A stretch of 64,000 nt of DNA from Pomphorhynchus laevis (GCA_012934845.2 WNNJ02000084.1:1-64000), one strand, 5' to 3'. Positions 50,301 through 58,329 are shown, counted from the stretch's first letter. Numbers and translations: made by a program. The notes: generated by a model not told the origin, from the sequence alone.

Positions 50301-53300
50301 TAAATTTTTATCAATTTTTTTGTATATAGACTGTAATCAATGATTACACTTATCTTATCAGTGATAAATAGTGAACTTTTGTGAAATTTTAAAATTTTAA
50401 AATTTGAAATTTTAAATTTTAAAATTTTTAAATTAAAATTTTAAAATTTAAACTTTTTAAAATTAAACCGATATACATAAAATATATAATAATATTATTA
50501 TATTTGATGATGGTAGACATCATAACTAGCAAGCTTATTTACTGGGAAAGCAATATTATATTATTATGTAATATTATATAATATAATATTATTATAATAT
50601 ATAATAATATCGAATAATGTAGCATTTTTACATTAATATATTCTAATATTATAATAATATATAATATCATAGTAATGTAAAAATTTCATGTTGAAAAAAG
50701 CTGCGCGAATAGCTGAAAACAAGAGTTTTAATTCTCGAGGATGATATGCCAAAAACAATTTCATTTAACCCGAATTCAATATTATTTGATTATATATTGT
50801 AATAATATTATAATATTATATAAAATTATAATGCTTTCCCAGTGAATTAGTTTGCTAGTACTGATGTCTACCATCACCAAATATATAGCGGATGTAATTG
50901 TCACATGATTAATTTATGAAATAATTACGGATACGTATTGTACTATGTAATGCCTTGGTAGCTTCATGTATTTTAATCCCTATAATCAATTAAATATTTT
51001 GAAGACACTAAACTTGAAAGGTCGATTTTTCATTTAGCATTAATATTCAACTTTTGCGGGTTTCATCTGTGCTATAAATATTAGCGTAGACGATAATTAA
51101 AAGGATTTATAAAAAAAATAATTTTTAAATTTGTGTAGCAAATTAAAAGTTGTAATGCAGATTAGATTTTAGTATATAAGTTTCAGCTACTATAATCTGT
51201 CGTATCTTAGTATTGTCGTTTCAGGTTAAGAACATTGATGATGCAAAAAATGCAGTTTTAAAGTTGCAACGCACTAAACAAAATCTTTCTAAAGATGCAA
51301 CTTTGCAAATCATTTACAGTGACGTACATAATTTGGAATCGATATGTGAATCGATAAAAGGGGAAGTTAGTATTCTAATCAGGTGCAAATTGGTTAAGGT
51401 ATCGCAATCTTATTTGTTGAGTATAAAACATTATATCTGCTCAGCTTATATCCGAATCTCCAAACATTGATCAATTGATGTTAAGATTACACACAAACTT
51501 TTGCCAAGTTGTAAGTAATAAACTATCTTTCCTAATTATTTTCTTGATAAAATAAAGATCAAACTGATGCTTTAATGACAGCTTAAAGACATCTTTAATG
51601 AAACATACATTTCATCATTTTGAAAAATGGGTTGAGTTTGTGCTTATTATAAAGACATTCTATTAATGTTAATTATACAGATTAATATAAAATATTTGCG
51701 AATTAAGTATAAAGATATTTATATTTTTATCAAATATTAATATATTAATTTTGATATTAATTAATATAAAGATATTAATATTGTTTTCGTTCATAATAGA
51801 CGCACAAAGTTATGAGTAGAAATACGCAGATAATTGCAGCAATGCAAACTATATTTCCATTAATAAAAATAAATACAAAAATATATTCAAAAATATATTA
51901 CAAAAATATATTAAAATATGCATAAAAATTACAAATGAAATGTGTATTGTTTCTAGCTAAGTAAAGTGTTATTACAAATTACAAATAAAATGTGTATTGT
52001 TTCTAGCTAAGTGGAGTGTTATCAGCTTTGCAAAGTCATATGGGGATAAAACTATCGGATCAAAAACAAGCAAATCAATTGTATAGCAAAGGTAAAAAGA
52101 CATCTTATCGCCAGAATAACTCAGAACCTAATATATTATGAATATTGTAATACCGTTATGACTATTTCAATAAATTATTGCTTGATTAAACGAGATTAGC
52201 CCAATATATAATTCGCTTTTTTATATCACAGTGGTGTTGGTAGACTTTACTAAGATGTTCTTCGTTTTCACAATCAAAATGTTATTAACGTTCGTAATTA
52301 TTTCAACATTCCTTTTCTTGTTTGAGTAATCATATAACAAATTAATTATTTAAATTAGTGATTAAAATGAATAATTAAATTAAAATAATTAAACTAAAAT
52401 GATATTCTCTTGACTAGAGATTTGGTTATTAAGACGCGATTCACTTTACTGCTGCTTTACAATAATTCATTGTGTTCACTTGGAACATATCAAAAGGGGA
52501 ATTGAAATCCTGGGTTGCTATTTAGTTCATGCTAAGATATAATCTTGAATAATCTTCCTCAAGAACAATTAGATTTTCAAGTAATAATTAAGTTTTTATA
52601 AAAGAAAGAATTTAATTACGATAAATATTTCAAGTCTGAATTAATTTATAGATATGCACATTATATGCTTAAAAATAAAAAAGAATAACTTTAATGGCAA
52701 TATATTTAATACAATATAATAATATTATAATATTGTATTATTAAAAATACATATAGTATTATTATAATACATAATACAATATTATATTTATAAGATATAG
52801 CAAATATGATACAATGTGTATAAAATATAGTATATATTAAATATAATATTCAATATATAGTATATTACAATATAATATAAATATTTATACGCTAAAATAA
52901 TATAATATTAATACTATATCAATAAACATAATATTGTATTATATTTTGTAGTTTAAAGCAGCATAATACAATATATTTAATATATTTGCAATATATTTGC
53001 TATTTTATACGATGTATTTCAGAGATTTCGTCCGAGATAACAAAATATGCATGTAATTTCTACCGCCACGGTACAAAATATCGATTGTTGGTATCGATCA
53101 GCTATTAGTAATAATTAGTCATGATTAATGATCATAAGTATTACCTGACATTTGTTACTTGAATTTAGAAGACATGTTGAGTATTAGACACATTTAATGC
53201 CGTACGATATTTAACACTAAAAATAGAAATCTAAGAATACTAAAATTTGTTGAATTTAAGAATTTAATCTAAGAAAATATGATTTTTAAACTTTTTATTA

Positions 53301-55932
53301 TAAAATATTTATAAAAATAAAAACGTTATTTTTATATTTTGATATTGTGATAAACAATATTTTAATTATTTTGATATTTTGATATTTGCAGTTATAAAAT
53401 CTTAGCTTGTTAAACTAACTAAAACTGACTTTAAACAATAAACCATTTGCTCATATTGTAGGGATATTGTTGGTTTTCTGTTATGCCCTGAGTTGTATTG
53501 GCGATGAAAACGGAATGCTTGAAGACACAGCGAAAAGTGTCGAAGAGTTAAAAAATGTGCGTTTGTACTTTCACAATGATGACGAAGCTCCTAAACTGCG
53601 AATTAGTTCAAAATTACCGTAAGCAATTTAACTGAGTTTTCGTTAATATTAGATTTATGTATTATTGGTATCTAATATAAAATGCCGTATGATCTGGAAA
53701 GCAAGATATGAGTGCTAGTCTTAAATACATGATCGGTGTTCAGATCTACTTTTTATCGGCCATGTGATGTGTGCCAATAAAAAGTCATGACATTATCATC
53801 GACTAATGATATGGTGAAATTAGGTACGCACATACACAAAATGTCTTATCAAATCATGTTATACATGATTTGTAAAATTGAATTACAGTTGTGCCGCAAA
53901 AGTCATTGATGATAGTGAGATATTAATAACTTAAATATAGTTAATTAAAAATAAAAATAAAAAATCGTAGTTATATGTAAATTAATTACTTAAAATTCTG
54001 TTATAAGTAATAATATCGAAATACCGCTGCTGTTTTAACACATGGAAAGGGATCTTTGAGTTGATAGTTCATACTTTCTAATTCATACTTATATGCGTGG
54101 AGAATGTAGAAAATCTACGTCTTAGCTGAAGATGCCCAGTACATCTATGTGATTGACTAGGGGATATCAGCGGCTGTTTTGTTGCTACAAGTTGAGTCAC
54201 CTGGTTTATCTCCGAACTAGCAACACACGGACTAGCATTTGACATTCCTGACATATGGAAAGATTTGTCATCTTTCATTTGAGATAATTAAAAAAATTAA
54301 CACATTTATAAATATTATATCAATATAAAAAGTATACTAGAAATAAATTATATAGTAAAAATTAAAATTTCGTATTTATTATAAAATAATCGTGGTTTAA
54401 ATAAGTAAAATTTTTATGAAATTGTTTGACATTTTAGGATCACATATGTGTATATGTTCATAGAAATAGTATTACCTGAATTTCAAAATAAGGCATTTCG
54501 ATTGGTTCCTGCACTTTTCAATGTTGGTTTTAACCAAGACGCACTCATAGCGCCAAGGTAAGAATACCATGTTTCATCTATTAACTCTAACGTAGATATT
54601 ATTAAATATTAATGACATTTCCTTCTTTTATGTAAAATTACATTCCTTAATATTTTAATTCAAATGTTTGTATTCATTTGACCAATTTTTAATGTTGATG
54701 TAGATATAAATCATATTATAAACCGTATTGTTTTGATATTAATATTTAACATCAAATTTATATTATAGTATAAAAATAAATGTATAAAATACATTTATAG
54801 TATAAAAATAAATGTATAATAAATATAATTTTAAACAGTTGATAATGATCCATTATTGATAAAGAATTATTGGAGCTGGATCAAAAAAGAGAGAATTTTA
54901 TTTGACATTTCGCTAACCTCTGCCAACATAATTATAAAAATCAATTATTTTAATAACATTTTAATAAAACACTAATTTAATAAAAACATTTATTGAGTGT
55001 TTATTGATTGATTATTGATTTAATTGTTCATTATTTAATTGTTCATTTATTGATTATTCATTTATTGATAGGTTGACATAATCATAAAAAATGTATAATT
55101 TGTTCATCTTGATGTTTACTTGATCTTTATCAAATCAATCTTGGTGATTTGAGTCAAGAAGTCATTTGAGATTCGATTTGAGGACTAACAAATTATACGT
55201 TTATGTTTCTAATGATCTTATAGCAGCAGCTAATGAAATACGCAGATAAATTAGTGTTTATGGATCAAAAACTCAAAATTTAAAAAGCCACATTAGTTAT
55301 TTTGTTCAAATATTTTAGTTTAATCATTTGTTCAAACGATTTTGGAATATTCAAACGAATATTTTGTAAAAATATAATATAATAAAATTTAAAAATTGAG
55401 ATAGTTTCACATTTCATCTATTTGGCAAAAATAAAACTATTAAAATTATATAATTTATTTTATTAATAATCAAGATTTGTTTTAGAGTGAATTTTCTTGT
55501 GGTTGACTGACATTATCGACACGAGATTTAAATCTTGTGTCTATAATGTCCGTCAAGAAAATTCAGATTTACTAAATTACAAAAATTTAGACTTGGTCCA
55601 AAGTATGATTTTGAAGGAGGACGTATGCTACTAGAAACAATGCTAAATATAAAAGCTTTCAATGTGATGCATAACTATATGTCTAGCTGTAAAATAAATG
55701 GTAAGTTCTGACATTTCTCAAAATATTATTATTCATATATCATTCTTTCTAATTCATTTTTATTAGAATCGCACTTGCTCAGAATGTGTTTGATGCAATT
55801 GGATATGCTATCAAACACAATCAACCTGGTTTGAGTTATAAAATTATTAATTTCTGTTAGTCTTTTTGTAAATTATCTCGAATTCATTTAACTGCAACTA
55901 AACCGGACAAATCTGCGAGAGTCCTACTTTAA
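38351..55932 (+). CDS. INPP4-family (inositol polyphosphate 4-phosphatase-like) gene, 13 exons
   Basis: Exons: 38351-38484, 38536-38605, 40155-40191, 40298-40399, 42173-42432, 51225-51398, 51445-51510, 52007-52091, 53462-53618, 54438-54557, 55591-55700, 55767-55828, 55861-55932 (TAA). All GT-AG, all phases agree, 482 codons; the N-terminal C2 part is further left. Key matches to INPP4A/B: GPITHRISKNKTPIKYQCLP (RGPSFKASSLKADKKLEFVP), FTTFGAPCSHLMGFRKG (VTIGAPAAHCQGFKSG), LESICESIKGEVSILIRCKL, HTNFCQVLSGVLSAL (RDVVFCQTLTALICGF), ENGMLEDTAKSVEELKNVRL (LAMLEDMSLGIMDLRNVTF), FRLVPALFNVGFNQDALIAP ([20 protein letters not shown]). The family hydrolyses the 4-phosphate of PI(3,4)P2. The extreme end departs from it (see terminal exon). 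Introns range from 32 nt to 8.8 kb. Confidence 0.85.
39111..39396. repeat. Inverted repeat, ~62-bp arms
   Basis: TTTGTGAACAGCAGG ... GGATCGCCCATGACAGGGAT (39,111-39,172) is mirrored at 39,334-39,396 (ATTCCTGTCATGGGCGATCT ... GCTGTTCACAAA). The spacer is about 160 bp. Sits in the INPP4-like intron 38,606-40,154. Likely a non-autonomous element. Confidence 0.8.
40556..40985. repeat. Composite foldback element with hammerhead-like core
   Basis: AGGGATGGTGAGCTGAAAGA occurs at ~40,577 and again at ~40,899. Directly after the second copy comes its reverse complement (TCTTTCAGCTCATTATCCCT), making a near-perfect palindrome at ~40,893-40,978. Inside is another perfect hairpin, CAGTGTGATA-CGAA-TATCACACTG (~40,727-40,752). 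The interior is GC-richer than the intron around it. It resembles a nested non-autonomous element of the INPP4-like intron 40,400-42,172. Confidence 0.7.
40612..40662 (-). ncRNA. Second hammerhead-like core, weaker
   Basis: Minus strand: CGGTA-CTGATGA-GTC-TAAACAAT-GAC-GAAA-CGGCACAGCG. CUGAUGA and GAAA boxes flank a 3-bp stem II. The CGGTA before the box matches the core at 23.8 kb. Stem III and cleavage triplet are less clear (ACG...CGU then U), and no good stem I is seen. Could be a degenerate relative. Confidence 0.35.
41419..41575. repeat. Dispersed repeat copy 2 with terminal hairpin
   Basis: Near-identical to 24,895-25,065 (GATACAACAATTGATTGAGT, CATATTGATGCTCGAATACA, GAAGCCAATTTTGCATCGCA). 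It differs by a few substitutions and a short indel at GAACT(TGAAAC)TTTTGC. Young by its identity. No ORF, so non-autonomous. Confidence 0.8.
42520..42720 (-). mobile_element. PLE tail, truncated
   Basis: CTGAGTTAATGCATTTTATA followed by AAAATCAATTTTTATGAATT and GATTAATAAATAACA matches the tails at 43.1, 45.5 and 46.5 kb. It begins about 90 bp after an INPP4-like exon, in intron sequence. The structured module itself is not reached. Confidence 0.55.
43125..43745 (-). mobile_element. PLE 3' end with RT C-terminus
   Basis: Minus-orientation copy. Starts with the tail word CAGCTAACTGAGTC at ~43,131, carries the structured module (~43,335-43,412), the AT-rich 3' region with CTGCTTGATGTTATTTTTAT, and reaches the RT C-terminal coding part (43,618-43,735, reverse complement of the 58.7-58.85 kb frame: ICNDIGF...LNNLIDAYF). 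5'-truncated, as usual for PLE insertions. Confidence 0.75.
43335..43412 (-). ncRNA. PLE-tail structured RNA module, copy 2
   Basis: Minus strand: CTGCTATG pairs with CAAAGCAG (one mismatch). Conserved GCCGAAACCT in the loop, and a second helix GGGTTAGGGG (before CCGAAA) with CCTATAATCC (after CTGATGA) that makes a pseudoknot. Its GGG/TCC end covaries with GAG/TTC in the copy at 46.7 kb. Confidence 0.55.
43815..44290 (-). mobile_element. PLE tail, extended and decayed
   Basis: Contains the flank shared with 33.0 kb (ACAAAGTCCACAAGTCAATA), a local duplication CAGGTCAGA..TAATTAGATCAGGTCAG at 43,893-43,945, the tail word AACTGAATCAACG, then CAATTTTTATGAAGTGACTA. The structured module is missing. 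Confidence 0.55.
44291..45524. other. Intronic AT-rich sequence, nothing recognised
   Basis: Part of the 8.8-kb INPP4-like intron. TTAATTA-type simple sequence at 45,130-45,230. A tiny direct repeat ACACAGGTGT at ~44,623 and ~44,699. No exon or element recognised. Confidence 0.4.
45525..45940 (-). mobile_element. PLE tail without RT
   Basis: Starts at TAGCTAACTGAGTCTGGGTA, includes the structured module at ~45,750-45,830 and ends after AAAAGTTTATTTTTATGAATT, a second tail start. No RT sequence, so either 5'-truncated or a non-autonomous derivative. Confidence 0.65.
45750..45830 (-). ncRNA. PLE-tail structured RNA module, copy 3 (covarying)
   Basis: Minus strand: the outer helix is CAATT/AATTG where other copies have CTGCT/AGCAG, so three base pairs changed on both sides. 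The second helix is GGAATA/TATTCC where others have GGGTTA/TAATCC, again with both strands changed. The loop GCCGAAACCTGATA is kept. This is the most informative copy for structure. Confidence 0.6.
45941..46390. other. Less AT-rich island of unknown origin
   Basis: 45,960-46,130 has balanced composition (ACCGCCTTCCTATGACATTC, TCTTTCGGCAAAGTCTGACC). Two overlapping ORFs (45,966-46,226 and 46,111-46,389) run into AT-rich hydrophobic sequence and are not credible proteins. Probably an old element fragment. Confidence 0.35.
46520..47090 (-). mobile_element. PLE 3' end with RT C-terminus, best-preserved tail
   Basis: CAGCTAACTGAGTCTAGATA at ~46,528, module at 46,700-46,780, then TTATTATCCATCCATAAAAA, CTGCTTGATGTTATTTCTAT and the antisense of the RT C-terminus (46,958-47,060). 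Colinear with the 43.1-kb copy over about 550 bp at high identity. Confidence 0.75.
46700..46780 (-). ncRNA. PLE-tail structured RNA module, copy 4 (reference)
   Basis: Minus strand: CTGCTATG ... CATAGCAG, 8 bp perfect. Loop TTGGGTAGAG, GAGTTAGGGG, CCGAAACCTGATAG. Downstream CTGATGA then CCTCTAATTC, which pairs all ten positions of GAGTTAGGGG (two G-U), crossing the first helix. Confidence 0.6.
47225..47700 (-). mobile_element. Two further PLE tails, one truncated
   Basis: 47,225-47,480 has TTTTTATGAATTGACTAATA, AATAATAGACGAAGTATCAG and a diverged module. 47,560-47,690 repeats AATTTAAAATAAAAGTCAAT ... AACAGACGATTATCAGAGTA and stops at GGTCATCATAATGAACT. The tails sit in series, all in the same orientation. 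Confidence 0.65.
47382..47462 (-). ncRNA. PLE-tail structured RNA module, copy 5
   Basis: Minus strand: TATGTT/AACATA core of the outer helix kept, flanks mismatched; CCAAAACTTGATAAC replaces CCGAAACCTGATAGC. Second helix only partly formed (GAAT/ATTC). Looks like a decayed copy. Confidence 0.4.
47701..49059. other. Intronic AT-rich sequence downstream of the antisense gene
   Basis: Should contain the 3' UTR of the minus-strand gene ending at 49,060. 47,940-48,120 and 48,680-48,750 are less AT-rich but give no recognisable frame. No element assigned. Confidence 0.4.
49060..50070 (-). CDS. Single-exon 336-aa protein, unrecognised, nested in INPP4-like intron
   Basis: Long open frame, ATG at 50,070 to stop at 49,060, by far the longest in the window. 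Codon composition is balanced against the AT-rich flanks, so it is a real gene. The N-terminus is basic and polar (KLRQPKQLTSTEH, SHRQNKKRWTNSKRN). The rest is beta-rich, with repeated strand-turn patterns such as LLIRKKDGSSIAVSSDGKLL, NPIVYLKEGCVTIMCSNFVI and ITISYDVNDNIFSMEMM. There is no signal peptide, membrane segment or zinc motif. The pattern of short strands around D-G turns recalls polo-box-like or propeller-like folds, but no family is claimed. It lies antisense within the 42,433-51,224 intron. Absence of introns in a genome of spliced genes could mean a retrocopy that kept its frame. An overlapping upstream ORF (50,051-50,233) in another frame cannot be spliced to it in phase. Confidence 0.75.
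   Translation of the reverse strand: MSLEKYKLRQPKQLTSTEHYRVNSHRQNKKRWTNSKRNVNTISSEHDPSGNPFPILPAQLPLYQIPLDQRGERNKELKLYPIIQCNHYPFYISTAGYGNIQIDTDFSIDISFNETLRLQFPRLRFSLSSLGNDVCICMDDQIKLLVNYRQSILLIDALTGKFADINAERLLIRKKDGSSIAVSSDGKLLSSALSPCILGDPSFNHLLKESISSAMYMQLHCNPIVYLKEGCVTIMCSNFVIHYDTTNHRLQVKQSSTITDLPSDITISYDVNDNIFSMEMMSKEVAIEIKSEYVKVNDSTLGTLTYYKENELLCANDNVILQITSGNFDEVDVQFK
50051..50233 (-). CDS. Possible upstream ORF of the nested gene
   Basis: 60 codons, beginning MFNRIRNDKMQNLYIIAEYL, ending 20 nt inside the start of the 336-codon frame. A candidate GT-AG intron (AAAA|GTTCCG to GCAAAG) would join it to an immediate TAG, so it is not an N-terminal exon. It may be a uORF or an unused reading frame of the 5' UTR. 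Confidence 0.2.
   Translation of the reverse strand: MFNRIRNDKMQNLYIIAEYLIKQSDDKIKVPKILQFRRDNILNFNYNLFFLQSSNVVGKI
50498..50887. repeat. Foldback with ~60-bp arms
   Basis: TTGATGATGGTAGACATCA ... TACTGGGAAAGCAATATTAT (50,498-50,557) mirrored by ATAATGCTTTCCCAGTG ... TGATGTCTACCATCACCAA (50,826-50,887). The interior is mostly ATAATATTATAATAT. Sits in the INPP4-like intron, between the nested gene and exon 51,225. Confidence 0.8.
51927..52021 (+). repeat. 50-bp tandem duplication of an intron 3' end with its splice acceptor
   Basis: TGTGTATTGTTTCTAGCTAA occurs at 51,941 and 51,991, and the flanks TTACAAAT and GTGTTAT are also doubled. The downstream copy is the acceptor for exon 52,007. Using the upstream copy would read into an in-frame stop within 18 codons. 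So the gene carries two near-identical acceptors in series. Confidence 0.8.
52092..53461 (+). other. INPP4-like intron, AT microsatellite-rich
   Basis: 52,680-53,000 is dense ATAATATTATAATA-type sequence. No exon or element recognised. Donor GTAAAA at 52,092, acceptor TATTGTAG ending at 53,461. Confidence 0.5.
54078..54278 (-). CDS. Small antisense ORF, unrecognised
   Basis: 66 codons, MKDDKSFHMSGMSNASPCVA, then SSEINQVTQLVATKQPLISP and a basic end with LQLRRRFSTFS. Base composition and codon use differ sharply from the AT-rich intron around it (53,619-54,437), which suggests real coding or a processed fragment. No motif. A single-exon nested gene or a retrocopy fragment are both possible. 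Confidence 0.35.
   Translation of the reverse strand: MKDDKSFHMSGMSNASPCVASSEINQVTQLVATKQPLISPSQSHRCTGHLQLRRRFSTFSTHISMN
55489..55564. repeat. 76-bp near-perfect palindrome
   Basis: GAATTTTCTTG ... GACATTATCGACACGAGATT is mirrored at once by AATCTTGTGTCTATAATGTC ... CAAGAAAATTC. The centre is TTTAAA. It ends 26 bp before INPP4-like exon 55,591, so in the pre-mRNA it would place a hairpin next to the acceptor. Confidence 0.85.
55861..55932 (+). CDS. Terminal INPP4-like exon lacking the CX5R signature
   Basis: Reads SFCKLSRIHLTATKPDKSAR then VLL and stop. It aligns with [20 protein letters not shown] of INPP4B, where CKSAKDR is the P-loop with the catalytic Cys and Arg. At the Cys column there is Thr, the loop is one residue longer before Arg, and the protein stops five codons on, so the ~65-residue C-terminal part (SVTLEQC ... 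RPPEGTYG) is missing. The preceding intron is only 32 nt and is required to avoid an in-frame TGA. Either a pseudophosphatase, a decayed gene, or an exon replaced by an alternative one outside the window. Confidence 0.6.
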   Translation, partial: SFCKLSRIHLTATKPDKSARVLL

Positions 55933-56034
55933 CTAATATTATTTTAAAAATAGGTATTTTAATATCTATTATTGAACTATTATTGAACTTCTATTTTTTC
56001 TAGAAGATAAAGATTTAAAAAAAGGATTTATTTT

Positions 56035-56640
56035 AACGTGGCAAATGCGTGCCAGCGCACGCTTACATGACCACAAAAAAACAAGACTGTGAATCAGGTG
56101 TCGAGAAGGTGTGAACGGAGGAGGTGTTTGAATGTGATAAAGGAGGGGGCGCGGCGGACGTCGAGAGGGAGTTGATTCCAGGCGAGTGAGGCGGCGACGA
56201 GGAAGGATCGGAGACCGTAGTTGTTGGAGTAATTAGGAACGTGGAGTAAGAAGGTATGACAGGAACGAAGCGATAGCGAGGTGGGGCGAGTGTCGTCTAA
56301 GGAAGGAAGGTTGATGGACGATGGGGAGCCGACAGCGATGAGACGAAAAGTAACGAGAAGGCGGAGTTTGATGTAGATGTGGATGGTGGGCCAGGAGAGT
56401 TAGGCAAAATATGTGGATGTGTGGTCGAAGCGACGGAGACGAAAGAGCACTCGAACGGCGGTGTTGATTATTCGTTGTAGGGTAAGATGATGGATTTTGG
56501 AGAATTGGCGAAAAGGCTAAGGCAGTAATCGATTTTAGGGAAAAGAAGCGATGAAAGAAGAGACATACAAGAACGGAAGTCGATAAGGGGGCGGATACGG
56601 CGGATGTCACGGAGAAATAAGTTAGATTATGTTATTGTTA
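56035..56640 (-). mobile_element. LINE C-terminal fossil, GC-rich
   Basis: Minus strand gives, across a few frame breaks, HISRIRRIRPLIDFRSCMSL, LLFPKIDYCLSLFANSPKSI, then NNYGLRSFLVAASLAWNQLP and LDVRRAPSFITFKHLLRSHL ending LDT stop. This is the well-known C-terminal end of CR1/L2-like LINE proteins (DYCNSLL..LPKS ... WN.LPLD.R...S...FK..LK..L). Composition is close to balanced, unlike the AT-rich flanks and the other LINE fossils, which suggests a more recent arrival from a GC-richer source or slower decay. It lies 100 bp beyond the INPP4-like stop. Confidence 0.8.
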
Positions 56641-57178
56641 CTGAAAGATTTGTTATTGTTACTTGTTATAATCAGTTTTATCTATTTAACTGAATAGATT
56701 GAACTCCGTTTATAATATGTAATGAGCAGTAATATGGCAACTTTATTATACTTTAATAATTATTTGTTTTGGGTAAGCCCTCTGAGTGATTTAAACTTAT
56801 CCTTAAGATAAGTTTAATATATAAAATATTGTTATGATTGTTAATATTTAAACACGCTTATCTTTAAGATCAATATAAAATATTAATCATAACCAAAGGA
56901 AGCATTGTTTCCGCCATTTTCGAATTAAGTTTCAAATGTTCTTTGTCTGGGCATAAACTGATAATATATAACGGCTTCAAGGTAATTGTATATCCATTAA
57001 CGAATGAAAGTGAAAATTGGCAAGTGAAATATAGTAATATCGCAATATAGTAATATATTAGTAAAGTAATATTTAATAATATTATATATTAAATATATTT
57101 AATATTATGGGTCAGTAAATCTTAAAAATCAGGTTGGATTCTTAAAATTATTATTATTTTTCTTTTATTATTTTAAAT
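56641..57178. other. AT-rich spacer
   Basis: No exon found. The missing INPP4 C-terminal exons (CKSAKDRT and RPPEGTYG blocks) were looked for here and to 60 kb on the plus strand and were not seen. Confidence 0.45.
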
Positions 57179-57390
57179 GTAACCATTAGTTGGTTCTTTT
57201 CCGAGAAAAATAAGAAAAATATTATTATTTTTGAATTTTTGCCAATGCGATTGGCCTCTTTAATTTTTTAAAAAGAAAACTGTTTTTCAGAAAACACTAT
57301 TTTTCCTCTGAAGGGGCCAATCGCATTGACGAAAATTCAAAAATAATAATATTTTTCTTATTTTCCGGGAAAAACCAACTAATGATTACT
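57179..57390. repeat. Foldback (MITE-like) ~212 bp
   Basis: Left end GTAACCATTAGTTGGTTCTT ... CCAATGCGATTGGCC, right end mirrored GGCCAATCGCATTGACG ... AAAACCAACTAATGATTAC. Arms are about 80 bp with only a few mismatches. The loop holds GAAAACTGTTTTTCAGAAAA. No ORF. High arm identity suggests a young element. Confidence 0.85.
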
Positions 57391-58329
57391 TTATCTCCAA
57401 ACGCAATTTTAAAAGATATAAAAATTAAAGAAGGTATAAAGATTAAAGAATGTATATATCTAGAAATAAGCATTACACTAACATCAATTAAAGCTACTAT
57501 TCAGTTATATACACGAAATAAAATAGAAAATAGTTAAAATAGATAAATAAATAAAAGAGTTTAAAGAAACGAGGTTTATTTTATTTATTTAAGCATACTA
57601 CGTAATCTATTATATATTGCTTTTAATAGGATTTAATTTGTATAAAATACTTTAACTTATCACGATCATTGATAATAAGATGCCTTAGGGTCTTAAATAA
57701 TGTAGATCAAAAAATTCAAAACAGAGCCATATAAAATACACGAAAATAATTTATTTTTAAATTTATAAACTAAATTTTAACAGTAATAAATTTAATTAAT
57801 ATATATTTAATTTAAATATTTGAATTTAATTTAAACATTAAATTCACATCAACTTAAACTACATTTAATTTATATCGTAATGATTGCATATTTAAATTTA
57901 CAAGAAACATTTTTATGGTAATATCAATAATATAAGGCAATTGTATATTCATAAACGAATGGTAAATACGATATTATTGGCAAATGAAATATAATAATAT
58001 CAAAATAATACCAGCTACCATTTCGTCAAAATAATGACGAAACGGTACCTGATATCGTTTTGTCGATTCTTTCATGGCAGCCACATCATACAAACATCAA
58101 TAATATAACAAAATTACTATAACATGACTATTTAATAAAGTATATATGTGATAATATTCATAATAAATACAAGGTAAATAAAAGTAAATAAATTAAAACT
58201 GAACAACAATATATTTGTATATTAGAACAATAATATATTGATCTAATATATTGTTCTAATATATTGTTCTAATATATTGTTCTAATATATTTGTATATTA
58301 TAACAATATATTTGTATATGTGCATTTAA
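57391..58329. other. AT-rich with PLE scraps and a 13-bp minisatellite
   Basis: 57,440-57,640 repeats scraps of the PLE 3' coding region (ATCTAGAAATAAGCATTACA, CTAACATCAATTAAAGCTAC). 58,240-58,290 is about four copies of CTAATATATTGTT. A small inverted pair TACCATTTCGTCA/TGACGAAACGGTA lies at 58,017-58,048. Confidence 0.55.

Noticed and set aside
56233-56610. Minus-strand ORF of 125 codons rich in Pro/Ser/His
   Set aside because: An off-frame reading of the GC-rich LINE fossil; the LINE C-terminal blocks lie in other frames of the same strand.
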